Origin: Acidilobus saccharovorans 345-15
Lineage (GTDB): Archaea; Thermoproteota; Thermoprotei_A; Sulfolobales; Acidilobaceae
DNA: 64,000 bases
Direction of reading: 5' to 3'
NCBI RefSeq assembly: GCF_000144915.1
Contig: NC_014374.1
Span: forward strand, 1,240,001-1,304,000
Under the pieces are notes generated by a model. It was not told where the DNA came from and made no database searches. It worked only from the letters and a program-made list of their open reading frames with translations. Of this stretch, positions 16,235-25,282 are shown in pieces. How positions within the stretch are numbered: position 1 is the first letter of the stretch; each line of letters begins with the position of its first letter. The position numbers were made by a program, and so were the translations under genes.

Positions 16235-17623
16235 TTACTTCTCCTGTTTCATCAGCTCCCTGATCTTCCTTCCAATCTCGATCATCCTGCTGGCGACCTC
16301 CATGGCGTTACGTCCAAAGACGAAGGATCCGGGCTCTTTGCCAAAGTCGCCCGTGTCATAAATTACGTCGACGGGTCCATTGGCCTTCTCGAGAGCCCTC
16401 CTAATGCCCCACGGTATGGAGCCGCCCTCCATTTCCTTGACGTTCTCAGGCTCCTCAGACCTGTCATAGTAGGACCACCTGAGACCCAGGGACTCCACAG
16501 CCTTTCTTATGTAGTCGTTTAGGGCTATGTTTGCGGCCGCCCTGTATTCCGGGTACTTGCTCATATAGGCTAAGATGGCCCTGGCCACGTGGCTTGAGGC
16601 CCCTGGCGTGGGGTCGCCGTGAACCATGATTCTATCGCCATACCTGGTTATCCTGCCTGGGACCGCTATCACGTCATCGACGCCCCTGGCGTAGGGATAC
16701 TCCACGGCTTCCCCCACGTTAATTGATATTTCTGGGACGAGGACTGAGACATAGTACTCCTGCTGCTTAAGCATGTCTATAGCTGCCCTGAGGTCCTGTA
16801 TAGCGTTGTACTTCATCGCTGGCACGTAGCTCCAGGCGGAGGGGTTCACGGGCCCGTGGCCCTTGCCAAGCCTGAGCGAGTACCTTATGGACTCAGTTAT
16901 CACGTCCTTGGCAGCCCTCACGGCGTCGGGCAGCTGGAACCCTTTGGCCAGGAATGCGGTTATGGCGGCCGAGAGCACGTCGCCCGTGCCGTGCGTGTCC
17001 TCAGTGTTTATCCTAGGGGCCCTGAACTCCCAGTAGCTCCCGTTGTAGTACAGCACGTCAACGGACTCGCTGCCCCCCAGGTGGCCACCCTTGACCAGGG
17101 CCGCCGCGGCCCCAGTGCTATCAACTATGGCCTTGGCGGCGCGGCGGGCGTCCTCCAGGCCCCTTATTGTCATGCCTGAGAGCCTCTCGGCCTCAGGCGA
17201 GTTCGGGGTCACTAACGTGGCCCTGGGTAAGAGCTCCTTAACTAGCACGTCTATGGCATCATCTCTGAGCAGCTGCGCGCCGCTCTTGGCCACCATGACT
17301 GGGTCCACGACCAGCGGAAAGTCATACTTCTTAAGCTCAGTGGCGACGGCGTGAACTATGTCCCTGTTGCTGAGCATGCCGGTCTTGGCGGCGTCTATTC
17401 CCATGTCCTCGTAGACCGTCTCTATCTGCCTGGCCACGGCCTCTGGGCTCATGTCGTATATTCCCGTCACTGAATACGTGTTCTGGGCCGTGACGCTGGT
17501 CACGGCCACAGTCCCGTGAACTCCGAGCGCCGCGAAAGTCTTGAGGTCAGCGTTGGCCCCAGCGCCGCCACCGCTGTCTATGCCAGCTATTGTCATAGCC
17601 ACCGGTATGCCCCACCTGCTCAC
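16235..17623 (-). CDS. thiDN: Bifunctional HMP(-P) kinase / ThiN-type thiamine-phosphate synthase
   Basis: A 462-residue fusion. Residues 1-270 are the ribokinase-fold ThiD kinase ([21 protein letters not shown] in pieces, [15 protein letters not shown], and the catalytic GTGD in [14 protein letters not shown]). Residues about 285-462 form a ThiN domain ([29 protein letters not shown]) that condenses HMP-PP with thiazole phosphate, replacing ThiE. Both activities belong to thiamine biosynthesis. It sits immediately downstream of a PurM-fold gene in the same orientation with a 6 nt gap. The ATG/GTG at 17623 is used; an internal ATG a few codons later is an alternative. Confidence 0.92.
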   Translation of the reverse strand: MSRWGIPVAMTIAGIDSGGGAGANADLKTFAALGVHGTVAVTSVTAQNTYSVTGIYDMSPEAVARQIETVYEDMGIDAAKTGMLSNRDIVHAVATELKKYDFPLVVDPVMVAKSGAQLLRDDAIDVLVKELLPRATLVTPNSPEAERLSGMTIRGLEDARRAAKAIVDSTGAAAALVKGGHLGGSESVDVLYYNGSYWEFRAPRINTEDTHGTGDVLSAAITAFLAKGFQLPDAVRAAKDVITESIRYSLRLGKGHGPVNPSAWSYVPAMKYNAIQDLRAAIDMLKQQEYYVSVLVPEISINVGEAVEYPYARGVDDVIAVPGRITRYGDRIMVHGDPTPGASSHVARAILAYMSKYPEYRAAANIALNDYIRKAVESLGLRWSYYDRSEEPENVKEMEGGSIPWGIRRALEKANGPVDVIYDTGDFGKEPGSFVFGRNAMEVASRMIEIGRKIRELMKQEK

Positions 17624-17629
17624 CCTGCC

Positions 17630-18715
17630 TCACCTCCGCATCTGGAGGACCTTGAAGAAGAGCTCCCAGAAGGGGTCCCTCTCGGGCTGGGAGATCGGCC
17701 TCTCACTGCCGTCGTCTACTAGGTAAACTCCCTTGCCCTCTACTACCTCGCCTATGACGGCCGCGTCGATTCCCTTGGACCTCAGGAGCCCCACCGCCCT
17801 GTCGGCCACCTCGGGCCTAACGGTGGCTATCAGCGTGCCCTCGCTTATTGACGCATATGGGTCAACGGGCACCGACGTGTATTCCGAGAAGGCGTCGATC
17901 ACCTTCTTAACGTCATCCCTTATGAACAGCTTCTCCCTGTGAACCCTTATCGAGACCCCGCTGGCCTCTGCTATGTCATTAAGGGCCCCCCAGACTCCGT
18001 ACTCAGTAGCGTCATGCATGGCCGTGACGCCAGTCCTCAGGCCAAGCTGTGAGAGCGTGAGCGCGTCCTCAACTACAGACTGAAGCCAGAATATGCCCTG
18101 CGCCTTTCTTGCGAACTCATCGCCATACTTCCTGCTCAGGACGTCAGGGAACATGGATGCAAGTATCCCAGCGGTCTCAACGGCGGCGCCCTTAGTCATT
18201 ATTACGACGTCCCCAGGCCTCGCCATGCCTGGCGTCACGTAGTGATCCTTGGGCGTCACCGCGACCATGGTGGCGCCGCCTATCATTGGGTAGTCAATGC
18301 CGCCGTAGCGGCCGGTGTGACCGGCAACTATTGATATTCCCAGCCTGCTGCACTCCCTGTGTATGTAACCCCAGAGGGTCGCCAGCTCCTCGTCCTTCAT
18401 GTTGAGGGGGAGGTTGAGGTCTATGAAGAGGTACCTCGGCGGCACCCCGGAGACGGCCACGTCGCTGGCGAGTATGTGCACAGCGAACCAGGCGCTCTTC
18501 TCCCAGCCGTACTCAGGCACCACATAAACCGGGTCAACCTCAAATATTAGGTCATAGTCCCCAACCCTCACAACCCCGAAGTCGACCCCGAACTGGGGCC
18601 CAACTATGACGGAGGGGTCCTTTGCGCCCAGCTGAGGGTAAATGACCTTCTCAAATAGCCCCCTGTTAACTTTACCTATGACTATGCTCAAGCCAGGCAC
18701 CTCGTTACTATTCAT
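17630..18715 (-). CDS. AIR synthase-related (PurM/HypE fold) protein
   Basis: A protein of about 361 residues from the ATG at 18715 (a TTG at 18736 is in frame). PurM-fold landmarks: VGPQFGVDFGVVRVG, EVDPVYVVP, AVHILASDVAVSGVPPRYL, the Gly-rich GHTGRYGG, and the C-terminal AIRS_C strand set (AMHDATEYGVWGALNDIAE, SISEGTLIATV). It lacks the C-terminal cysteine motif of HypE, and no hydrogenase genes are present. The 6 nt spacing to thiDN argues for a thiamine role, such as TMP kinase, but sequence alone does not decide. A TATA-like GTATTTTAACG lies about 30 nt before the ATG, consistent with a short leader. Confidence 0.65.
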   Translation of the reverse strand: MNSNEVPGLSIVIGKVNRGLFEKVIYPQLGAKDPSVIVGPQFGVDFGVVRVGDYDLIFEVDPVYVVPEYGWEKSAWFAVHILASDVAVSGVPPRYLFIDLNLPLNMKDEELATLWGYIHRECSRLGISIVAGHTGRYGGIDYPMIGGATMVAVTPKDHYVTPGMARPGDVVIMTKGAAVETAGILASMFPDVLSRKYGDEFARKAQGIFWLQSVVEDALTLSQLGLRTGVTAMHDATEYGVWGALNDIAEASGVSIRVHREKLFIRDDVKKVIDAFSEYTSVPVDPYASISEGTLIATVRPEVADRAVGLLRSKGIDAAVIGEVVEGKGVYLVDDGSERPISQPERDPFWELFFKVLQMRR

Positions 18716-18756
18716 AGTGGTAACATAGAGCAACACGTTAAAATACGCTTTAGTAC

Positions 18757-19788
18757 ATGCTCCAGGTGCAGGCCTTGAAGCTTAAGGTGCTTTATGTGAG
18801 CTCAAGCGTCGGCCTAGGCCACGTGACCAGGGACTACAGGCTCTCAAGGCTGCTGGGCTGGGCTGACGTAACGTGGCTCACAGCCGGTAGGGCTGCAAGG
18901 TATCTCGAGGCCAGGGCCGAGAGGCTCCACGAGCTCTCCCGGGAGCTGAGGAGCCTTGGGGACTCCATAATGAACGTGATAAAGGACTGCAGGGTGACGT
19001 TTTCACCGATTGGCCTGGCCAGGCTTTACCTTGATTTGAGGCGCAACTCTCGAGCCATAGCCGAGCGCCTGGACCTGGAAGACTTCGACATGGTGATAGG
19101 CGACGAGCCGTGGGAGCTCATGATGAGCGGCCTCAGTCTGCCCCAGAAGTCGGTGCTCATAACCGACATAACGTCCTTGGGCAGCTCAGCCAACTACGTG
19201 TCCAGGAGGGTCAACTCATGGGTCCTGAAGAGCTTTCACAGGTTTACCCTTCGATTTAACGTGGGCCTCTGGGGCGACGGCGAAGGCTTTCTGAGGTACG
19301 GCCAGATCCCAACGCATGAAAGTTACCCTGAGCCGGAGGAGGGCGACTACGTGGTGATCAACATAGGTGGAACAGACGCCGGCCTCAGGCTGGCCAGACA
19401 GCTGGAGGAGCATCTAACTAAAGTCGGCATGGACGTGGTGACCCTGGGCGGGGAGAACTTTGTTTCTGACCCAACAAAAGTCGTGGCCAAAGCTAAGGCG
19501 CTGGTAGCGTTGGCCGGCTATGGGAGCCTTGTAGAGGCCTCAATCATGAGAAAGAGGGCGGTCATATTAAAAATCGATAAGCATTTCGAGCATAATGAGA
19601 ACGCAAGGCTGTTTGAGGGCAGGAAAGGCTACAGGGTGCTTAGCTGCAGCGAGGCGACGCCAGAGAGGGTTTACAATGCTCTGCTCCAGGTGCTCAGGGA
19701 GGACCCGCAGCCCCCTCTGCTAAGGGATGCCTCTTATGATATAGCGTCAGAGATCGAGAGGCTGGCGAGTCAGGATAGTCTAACTTAG
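18757..19788 (+). CDS. GT-B fold glycosyltransferase (MurG/UGT-like)
   Basis: A 343-residue protein with the GT-B outline. The N-terminal half opens VLYVSSSVGLGHVTRDYRLS (acceptor domain, GLGH loop), then DFDMVIGDEP. The C-terminal nucleotide-sugar domain includes YVVINIGGTDAGLRLA, KALVALAGYGSLVEASIM and a late HFEHNENARLFE. This pattern is close to COG1819/MurG-type enzymes; donor and acceptor are unknown. It diverges from the PurM-fold gene with only about 40 nt between starts, so promoters overlap. The ATG at 18757 is used. It could act on the polyprenyl carrier made by the cis-prenyltransferase, but nothing here proves that. Confidence 0.7.
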   Translation: MLQVQALKLKVLYVSSSVGLGHVTRDYRLSRLLGWADVTWLTAGRAARYLEARAERLHELSRELRSLGDSIMNVIKDCRVTFSPIGLARLYLDLRRNSRAIAERLDLEDFDMVIGDEPWELMMSGLSLPQKSVLITDITSLGSSANYVSRRVNSWVLKSFHRFTLRFNVGLWGDGEGFLRYGQIPTHESYPEPEEGDYVVINIGGTDAGLRLARQLEEHLTKVGMDVVTLGGENFVSDPTKVVAKAKALVALAGYGSLVEASIMRKRAVILKIDKHFEHNENARLFEGRKGYRVLSCSEATPERVYNALLQVLREDPQPPLLRDASYDIASEIERLASQDSLT

Positions 19789-19851
19789 TATTGGGGATTT
19801 TATAGTAAAGGAATATTTAGCTTGACGTGATAGCTGAGCCTGGTGTGAGGC

Positions 19852-20760
19852 TTGGGCATAACTGAGCAGGACCTAGTGGGCGCCTTCTATGAAATGATAA
19901 GGACCGCGGCCACGAGTATACCTGAGGACGTCTACAGGGCACTGAAGGAGGGATATGAGAGGGAGACGAACCCACTGGCTAAGAAGCAGCTCGAGGCCAT
20001 ACTGAAGGATATAGACATAGCGTGCACAAGGAAGGTGCCCATATGTCAGGACACGGGAACCCCCTACTTCTTCTTTGAGATGGGCGAGAACTTCCCCCTC
20101 AGGCTGGGCGCGGTTAACGCTGCGCGCGAGGCCGTCAGGAAAGCCACGAAGGACGGCTACCTGAGGCCCAACGCCGTGGACCCGTTCTACAAGAAGAACA
20201 GCGGTGACAACACCGGCAGGTACATACCGTGGATCCACGTAGACATTGTGGAGGGCAGTGACCTGAAGGTATGGTTCATGACTAAGGGCGGCGGGAGCGA
20301 GTTCCCGGCAACGCTAATAATGAGCGAGCCCATACTTGGCTTCGAGAAGCTCAAGAGCGGAGTAATAGACACCATAGTGAAGTACGGCCCCCTGCCGTGC
20401 CCTCCTGTGATAGTAGGCGTCTCTGTGGCAGCAGGGGCTGACATAGCGCTAACGCTTGCCAAGAAGTCCCTGCTGAGGCCCGTGGGCGAGCGCAACCCTG
20501 ACCCCAACATAGCCAAGCTGGAGGTGGAGCTGCTTAACGCGATAAACAAGCTCGGGCTGGGACCTCACGGCTTCGGCGGCGGCCTTACAGCCCTGGACGT
20601 TAAGATAGACTACTCATACAGGCACCCGGCGACCTTTGCCATAGGTATAGTGACAAGCTGCTGGGCCACCAGGAGGGCCTCTGCTGTGGTGCACTCCGAC
20701 GGCAGCTGGGAGATGACTAGCAAGCACATAAGGTACACGGGGAGCGGCTGCATGATATGA
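19852..20760 (+). CDS. fumA: Fumarate hydratase class I, alpha (N-terminal) subunit
   Basis: Half of the two-subunit, oxygen-sensitive [4Fe-4S] fumarase that interconverts fumarate and malate. The 302-residue chain shows the three cluster cysteine regions: KVPICQDTGTP (near 65), YGPLPCPPVIVGVS (near 185) and IVTSCWATRRA (near 270). It also has TKGGGSEFPATL and the GLGPHGFGGGLTALDVKI block. The TTG at 19852 is preceded by GGTGTGAGG. The partner gene follows after 4 nt. The same gene family includes tartrate dehydratase; absence of tartrate genes favours fumarase. Confidence 0.93.
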   Translation: MGITEQDLVGAFYEMIRTAATSIPEDVYRALKEGYERETNPLAKKQLEAILKDIDIACTRKVPICQDTGTPYFFFEMGENFPLRLGAVNAAREAVRKATKDGYLRPNAVDPFYKKNSGDNTGRYIPWIHVDIVEGSDLKVWFMTKGGGSEFPATLIMSEPILGFEKLKSGVIDTIVKYGPLPCPPVIVGVSVAAGADIALTLAKKSLLRPVGERNPDPNIAKLEVELLNAINKLGLGPHGFGGGLTALDVKIDYSYRHPATFAIGIVTSCWATRRASAVVHSDGSWEMTSKHIRYTGSGCMI

Positions 20761-20764
20761 GGTG

Positions 20765-21397
20765 ATGAGAATGAGCTCCGCCAGGGAGTTCCACCTGAGG
20801 ACCCCCCTCAGGGACGAGGACGTGGATAAGCTCAGGATAGGCGACGTCGTCTACCTCACGGGCACGGTGGTCACGGCAAGGGACGAGGCGCACGAGCTGG
20901 CCCTTGAGGTGCTCCGCGGGGGAGGGTCGCTGCCCGTGGACCTCAGGGGACTGGCGCTTTACCACTGCGGGCCGGTGGCGGTCAAGGACGTCAGCGGCAG
21001 CTGGAAGATCATAGCTGCCGGCCCCACGACAAGCATGAGGATGGAGCCCGTGGAGCCGGAGTTCATAGAGAGGACCGGGGTAAAGATGATAATTGGCAAG
21101 GGAGGCATGGGCAGGGGCACGGCTGAGGCCATGAAGAAGCACAAGGCGGTCTATGCGGTCTTCACTGGGGGCGCCGGGGCGCTGGCCGCCGAGGCGATAA
21201 AGAGGGTGCCAGCCGTTTACTGGCTTGACAAGCTGGGCATGGCAGAGGCCATGTGGGTCTTCGAGGTCGAGGAGTTCGGCCCGCTAACGGTTGCCATAGA
21301 CTCCACGGGCGCTAACCTTTACGAGCAGAGGCTGGCAGAGGTGGCTGAAAAGGCGAAGGAGGTCAAGAGGGAGCTCGGGCTTCCTGCTGAGGAGTGA
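20765..21397 (+). CDS. fumB: Fumarate hydratase class I, beta (C-terminal) subunit
   Basis: The substrate-binding partner of the preceding subunit. About 210 residues with the swivel-domain motifs LRIGDVVYLTGTVVTARDEAH in pieces, YHCGPVAV, AAGPTTSMRMEP, IIGKGGMG and AVFTGGAGALAAEAI. The ATG at 20765 is chosen; a GTG at 20762 and an ATG at 20771 are also in frame behind a GAGGTGATG ribosome-binding stretch. The last 35 nt overlap the 3' end of sufD on the opposite strand, so the two operons are convergent and interleaved. Confidence 0.93.
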   Translation: MRMSSAREFHLRTPLRDEDVDKLRIGDVVYLTGTVVTARDEAHELALEVLRGGGSLPVDLRGLALYHCGPVAVKDVSGSWKIIAAGPTTSMRMEPVEPEFIERTGVKMIIGKGGMGRGTAEAMKKHKAVYAVFTGGAGALAAEAIKRVPAVYWLDKLGMAEAMWVFEVEEFGPLTVAIDSTGANLYEQRLAEVAEKAKEVKRELGLPAEE

Positions 21398-22520
21398 CCT
21401 TCGCTGCTATGGCCTCGACGGCTTTCTTTATCAGCCTTACCCCTAGGTCCTCCGCCTGGAACGTCAGCTCGGCTGGCAGGCCGTCTAGGGTAGACTGCAG
21501 CTTGCCCCTGAGCAGCAGCTCGAAGGCCTCCTGCCCGTTAAGGCCCCTGGACTCAAGGTAGAAGAGCTGGTCCAGGGGCACCCTGTACTGGGCGGCGCGG
21601 TGGGAGGCGGCCCTTATGTCCCCCGTGTCTATCCTCATCATAGGCATAGTGTAGGCCCTGGACTCCTCGCTCAGGAGCAGGGCCTCAACTACGAAGCTTG
21701 ACGACGAGCCGTAGGACTGCGGGTTCATGATTACCGTGCCCCTCACGGACACCAGCGACCTGCCGGACGAGAAGCCAAAGCCTGTTACATCGGCGGTGCT
21801 GTCGTGGCCCGTCTGAACGGTATCTATCACATCATCAACTGTCTGGCCCTCTGACGAGGCCACGAAGGACCTGTGCACGAGCTGTGAGCCGGAGCTCAGG
21901 AGGCTCTGCTCGTCAACCCTCGTCATAACGCTGCCGCCCGAGACCACAGTCGACCTAACCTTGGCTCCAACTCCCAGGGCCCTCCTCAATATGAATGCCA
22001 TGGGCTTCTCGGCCTGCGGCTCCGCCACTATCACAAGGTTAAGGTTGGAGTTCCTCTTGGCCCTGACCTCTATTCCCGTGGTCCCAGGCGAGGCCCTCGG
22101 CGCGTAGACTAAGATGTTCGCGCTTACCCCCTCATTGACGTTTATGAGAAGGTGATAGGAGTACCAGCCGTCGCCCTCGGGCCTGCAGAGGGCTATTCTG
22201 TAAGTGCCGCTCGTGGGCTCAAGCTTGTGCGCACCGGCAAGCCTAGCTACGTGCTCCGCGTAGAGTTTAAATGCCGAGAGGTCAAGCACGCTCTCATCAA
22301 TGTCATAGTTGTAGCTGGCGCCGCAGGGCCCTAGCACCATGTCCCAGCTTCCCTTGGGCTGCGAGAAGCTCACGGGGCCGCTCAAGTTCAACGCCTCCTC
22401 GAAGAGCCTCCAGTTAGTGTAGTTCTTAGTTGTGGGCGAGTCCGCGACCGCCTGCCACAAGGCTGTGGAGGCTATTCTCCTCGCCCTCTCAACCAGGAGC
22501 GAGGTCATAGTAGTGTTCAC
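21363..22520 (-). CDS. sufD: SufD-like Fe-S assembly scaffold protein
   Basis: A subunit of the SufBCD Fe-S cluster scaffold complex. The 385-residue chain has a helical N-terminus followed by the right-handed beta-helix core and the SufB/D C-terminal signature (ALLLSEESRAYTMPMMRIDTGD in pieces; AASHRAAQYRVPLDQLFYLESRG). That signature is the typical EIxxxDVxAxHGATVG-type segment in diverged form. It is the last gene of sufC-sufB-sufD, with a 4 nt overlap to sufB. The start is the ATG at 22520. It is less conserved than SufB, as usual. Confidence 0.85.
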   Translation of the reverse strand: MNTTMTSLLVERARRIASTALWQAVADSPTTKNYTNWRLFEEALNLSGPVSFSQPKGSWDMVLGPCGASYNYDIDESVLDLSAFKLYAEHVARLAGAHKLEPTSGTYRIALCRPEGDGWYSYHLLINVNEGVSANILVYAPRASPGTTGIEVRAKRNSNLNLVIVAEPQAEKPMAFILRRALGVGAKVRSTVVSGGSVMTRVDEQSLLSSGSQLVHRSFVASSEGQTVDDVIDTVQTGHDSTADVTGFGFSSGRSLVSVRGTVIMNPQSYGSSSSFVVEALLLSEESRAYTMPMMRIDTGDIRAASHRAAQYRVPLDQLFYLESRGLNGQEAFELLLRGKLQSTLDGLPAELTFQAEDLGVRLIKKAVEAIAAKVTPQQEARAPS

Positions 22521-23968
22521 CCAACGCTCCCGAGCTGGCTGAACTCGAGCTCGATGACCTTTGTTAGTATGCTCACCGTCTCAAGCGGCAGCCCCCTCAG
22601 CACGTCCCTTATGAAGCCGTTGACTATCATTGCCTTGGCCTCCCCCTCAGTTATGCCCCTTGAGGCCAGGTAGAACAGCTGCTCCTCGCCGAGCCTTCCA
22701 ACGGTGGCCTCGTGGGTCACCTCCGCTGTTGGCTCGTCAACCTCGTTCCTCGGCAGCGTGTAGGCCCTGCTCTCCCTGTCCATTATTAGGCTGTCGCACT
22801 GCACGTGGGCGACGCTGTTCCTGGCGCCCTTAAGTACCTTGACGAGGCCCCTGTAGGCCGCTATGCCGCCCCCAGAGCTTATGCTCTTCGATATTATCAG
22901 GCTCCTGGTCTCAGGCGCCACGTGTATGGCCTTGGAGCCGACGTCCTTTATCTTGGATGGACCGTTGGCTATGCCTATGGATATGTTCTTGGTAGAGGCG
23001 CCCCTCCCCTTAAGTATGGTGCTTGGGTACGTGAACGTTATTTTGCTCCCTATGCTGCCCTCAACCCACTCGACGTTGGCGTAGTCCTCGGCTATGGCCC
23101 TCTTGTTATTGAAGTTGATTATGCTGCCGCTCCAGTTCTGTATTGTAGTGAAGTGGACCTCGGACCTCTTCCTGGCGTAGATCTCCACCATACCGTCGTG
23201 GAAGCTGAACTTCGGCAGTATTGGGGCCGCGCATCCCTCTATGAAGTGTATGAAGCTGCCCTCGTCAGCCACCAGGAGCGTGTGCTCGAACTGACCCTCG
23301 AGCTCGCTGCCTATCAGGAAGAACGCCTCGACCGGGTTGAGCACCTTGACTCCCTTGGGGACGTAGACGAACGCGCCGCCGCTCCAGAGGGCGTAGTGAA
23401 GTGCGGCGAACTTGTGATCGTTGTACGGGAATACCCTGCCGAAGTACTCCTTGACCAGGTCGGGGTACTTCTTCACCGCCTCGTCCATAGACATGAATAT
23501 CACGTTCTTCTTCTTCAGCTCCTCCTTGACTCTGGTTATCATGTTCTCGCTGTCGAAGACCGCCGTGAGGCCCGAGAGCACCTTGGCCTCGGCCTCTGGG
23601 AGGCCGAGCTTCCTGTAGGCATCCTTCATCCAGTCAGGCAGGTCCTCCCACTCACTGGAGCTCTCAGCCTTTGGCTTCACGTAGGCGGCTATCTCATCAA
23701 GGTCTATGCTCTCAACGCCCTCAAGCCAGTTGGGCATGGGTAGCCTCTCGAACGCTTCAATCGCCCTGAGCCTGAGGAGCCTCATCCACTCGGGCTCCCC
23801 CTTGGACCTTGAGATCTCCTCGACGAGGTCCCTTGAAATTTTACCCTTGACCTCCACCTCCTTGGGGTATGGCATTGACCTGCCAAGCAGCGACCCAACG
23901 TCGAAGTGCATTACTTCCTTGAGTTCCCTTTCCCTCACAAGCTTAACGGGCTCAGTCAAGGCTCTCAC
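22517..23968 (-). CDS. sufB: SufB Fe-S assembly scaffold protein
   Basis: The central subunit on which Fe-S clusters form. The 483-residue chain contains the SufB landmarks: AALHYALWSGGAFVYVPKGV, the FIEGCAAPILP cysteine segment, VHFTTIQNWSGSIINFNNKRA in parts, and the C-terminal EVDEPTAEVTHEATVGRLGEEQLFYLASRG region in parts. It overlaps sufC by 4 nt and sufD by 4 nt, so the operon is translationally coupled. No sufS, sufE or sufU is in the window; the sulfur donor must be encoded elsewhere or differ in type. Confidence 0.95.
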   Translation of the reverse strand: MRALTEPVKLVRERELKEVMHFDVGSLLGRSMPYPKEVEVKGKISRDLVEEISRSKGEPEWMRLLRLRAIEAFERLPMPNWLEGVESIDLDEIAAYVKPKAESSSEWEDLPDWMKDAYRKLGLPEAEAKVLSGLTAVFDSENMITRVKEELKKKNVIFMSMDEAVKKYPDLVKEYFGRVFPYNDHKFAALHYALWSGGAFVYVPKGVKVLNPVEAFFLIGSELEGQFEHTLLVADEGSFIHFIEGCAAPILPKFSFHDGMVEIYARKRSEVHFTTIQNWSGSIINFNNKRAIAEDYANVEWVEGSIGSKITFTYPSTILKGRGASTKNISIGIANGPSKIKDVGSKAIHVAPETRSLIISKSISSGGGIAAYRGLVKVLKGARNSVAHVQCDSLIMDRESRAYTLPRNEVDEPTAEVTHEATVGRLGEEQLFYLASRGITEGEAKAMIVNGFIRDVLRGLPLETVSILTKVIELEFSQLGSVG

Positions 23969-24720
23969 CTCGCCATCTGAAGGGTCTCATAACCCTTGGT
24001 GAGGACCTCCTCAACTAGCTCAGGTCCCCCGGAGTCCACTATTCTTCCGTTGATAAGCACGTAGGCCCTTGAGGGCCTCACGAACTTGGTTATCTCGGCG
24101 TGGTGAGTTATTATTAACACCCCTATGCCCTGGGATGCCATGGAGGCTATGGTGTTCCCTATGACCCTTATGCCATCAACGTCAAGGCCGCTGTCGGGCT
24201 CGTCAAGGATAACGTACTTGGGCCTCATGGCGAGCACCTGAAGGATCTCGGACCTCTTCTTCTCGCCTCCGCTGAAGCCCACGTTGACCTCCCTGTCTAG
24301 CAGGTCCTTCGACATGCCAAGCTCTGACGAGCGCTGCCTGACCCACGAGACGAACTGCGGGTCGACGTAGCTTAGGTCAAAGCCTTTAACCCTCTTGGCG
24401 TTTATTACGTTAAGTAAGTAGCTCAGCTTTACGCCTGGGACCTCAACCGGACTTTGGAAGGCCAGGGTTAGGCCCCTGAGGGCGCGATCGTATGTGGGCT
24501 CGTTAGTTATGTCAACACCGTCCATTAATATCCTGCCGCTGACAACCTTATACCTTGGATGCCCCATGAGGGCGTATGCAAGCGAGGTCTTACCGCTGCC
24601 GTTAGGACCCATCAGGACTACGGCTTCCCCTCTCTCAACCCTAAGCGAGACCCCCTTCAGTATCTCCTTGTTGTCCACGCTGACTCGCAGGTCCTGAACC
24701 TCTATAGCCAACTCGCTCAC
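23965..24720 (-). CDS. sufC: SufC ATPase of the Fe-S assembly complex
   Basis: A 251-residue ABC-type ATPase that works with SufBD. It shows Walker A GPNGSGKTSLAYAL (near 36-44), the Q-loop AFQSPVEVPGV, the signature VGFSGGEKKRSEILQ with the SufC-typical GGEKKR, Walker B YVILDEPDSGLDVDGI and the H-loop LIITHHAEI. It is the first gene of the suf operon, and a TTAACG-rich stretch lies just upstream (24728-24745). No iron or redox regulator site was recognised. Confidence 0.96.
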   Translation of the reverse strand: MSELAIEVQDLRVSVDNKEILKGVSLRVERGEAVVLMGPNGSGKTSLAYALMGHPRYKVVSGRILMDGVDITNEPTYDRALRGLTLAFQSPVEVPGVKLSYLLNVINAKRVKGFDLSYVDPQFVSWVRQRSSELGMSKDLLDREVNVGFSGGEKKRSEILQVLAMRPKYVILDEPDSGLDVDGIRVIGNTIASMASQGIGVLIITHHAEITKFVRPSRAYVLINGRIVDSGGPELVEEVLTKGYETLQMAR

Positions 24721-24776
24721 TCAGACCTTTAACGCGCGTTAAAGTTAATAAGCGGTGGTCTGTGCCTTGAAAGGCC

Positions 24777-25175
24777 TTATCTTGTAGGTCTGGAGGGCAC
24801 GCCCAGGGCCCTCCTGACGTACTCAATTATAACCCTCGCGCACTCCAGCGCCTTCACGGCGTCCTCCTCGGTGGCCTCGCTGGCCTCATAGCCGCCTGGG
24901 AGCTCGTCGCTGCAGGCGTCGTCGCAGGCGTCGCTTGTAATTATGCTAAGGGAGTCCAAGACGCCAAGGCACGCAGGGAGCTGAGGGTCCCTCGGGGCAC
25001 CCCTCTTAACGGCCTCAGCGTAGGCCTCCCTCAGGCTGTGAGACGACCTGGCCCCAAGCATGGCCAGCGATGACAGGGCCGCCTGCCTGGACTCGTAGCA
25101 CGAGATTCCATAGAGGCCAGCCTTCAGGTGCTTCTCAGCCGACCTCAGCAGCTCCTCGCCGTACCTAAGCGACAC
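24777..25175 (-). CDS. HEPN domain protein
   Basis: A 132-residue helical protein matching the HEPN pattern: a long first helix with ESRQAALSSLAMLGAR where HEPN proteins have a FxAxQAxExxLKAL-like segment, and a last helix EDAVKALECARVIIEYVRRAL. No adjacent MNT nucleotidyltransferase gene is visible, and the RNase-type Rx4-6H motif is not evident (only RSSH). It may therefore be an accessory HEPN protein and not a toxin. A cysteine-containing acidic loop (SDACDDACSDE) in the middle is unusual. It is transcribed toward sufC with a 56 nt gap. Confidence 0.6.
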   Translation of the reverse strand: MSLRYGEELLRSAEKHLKAGLYGISCYESRQAALSSLAMLGARSSHSLREAYAEAVKRGAPRDPQLPACLGVLDSLSIITSDACDDACSDELPGGYEASEATEEDAVKALECARVIIEYVRRALGVPSRPTR

Positions 25176-25249
25176 GCCGCAGCCCTGAGGACTCGGGAAA
25201 CCTAAGGCGTAAAGCCTTAATTAGGTTCCATAAATGTTAATTTAAGTTA

Positions 25250-25262
25250 GCACTTTTAAAGT
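25250..25262 (+). promoter_or_regulatory. TATA box for a leaderless transcript
   Basis: GCACTTTTAAAGT is centred about 27 nt before the ATG at 25283. This is the spacing at which crenarchaeal transcripts start at or next to the start codon. No ribosome-binding motif is found between the box and the ATG. Confidence 0.6.
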
Positions 25263-25282
25263 AGCGGTATTCTACATATTAC

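Noticed and set aside
22805-23743. 312-codon open frame on the plus strand
   Set aside because: It lies entirely inside sufB on the opposite strand, has no recognisable motif and reflects the biased codon use of sufB read antisense.
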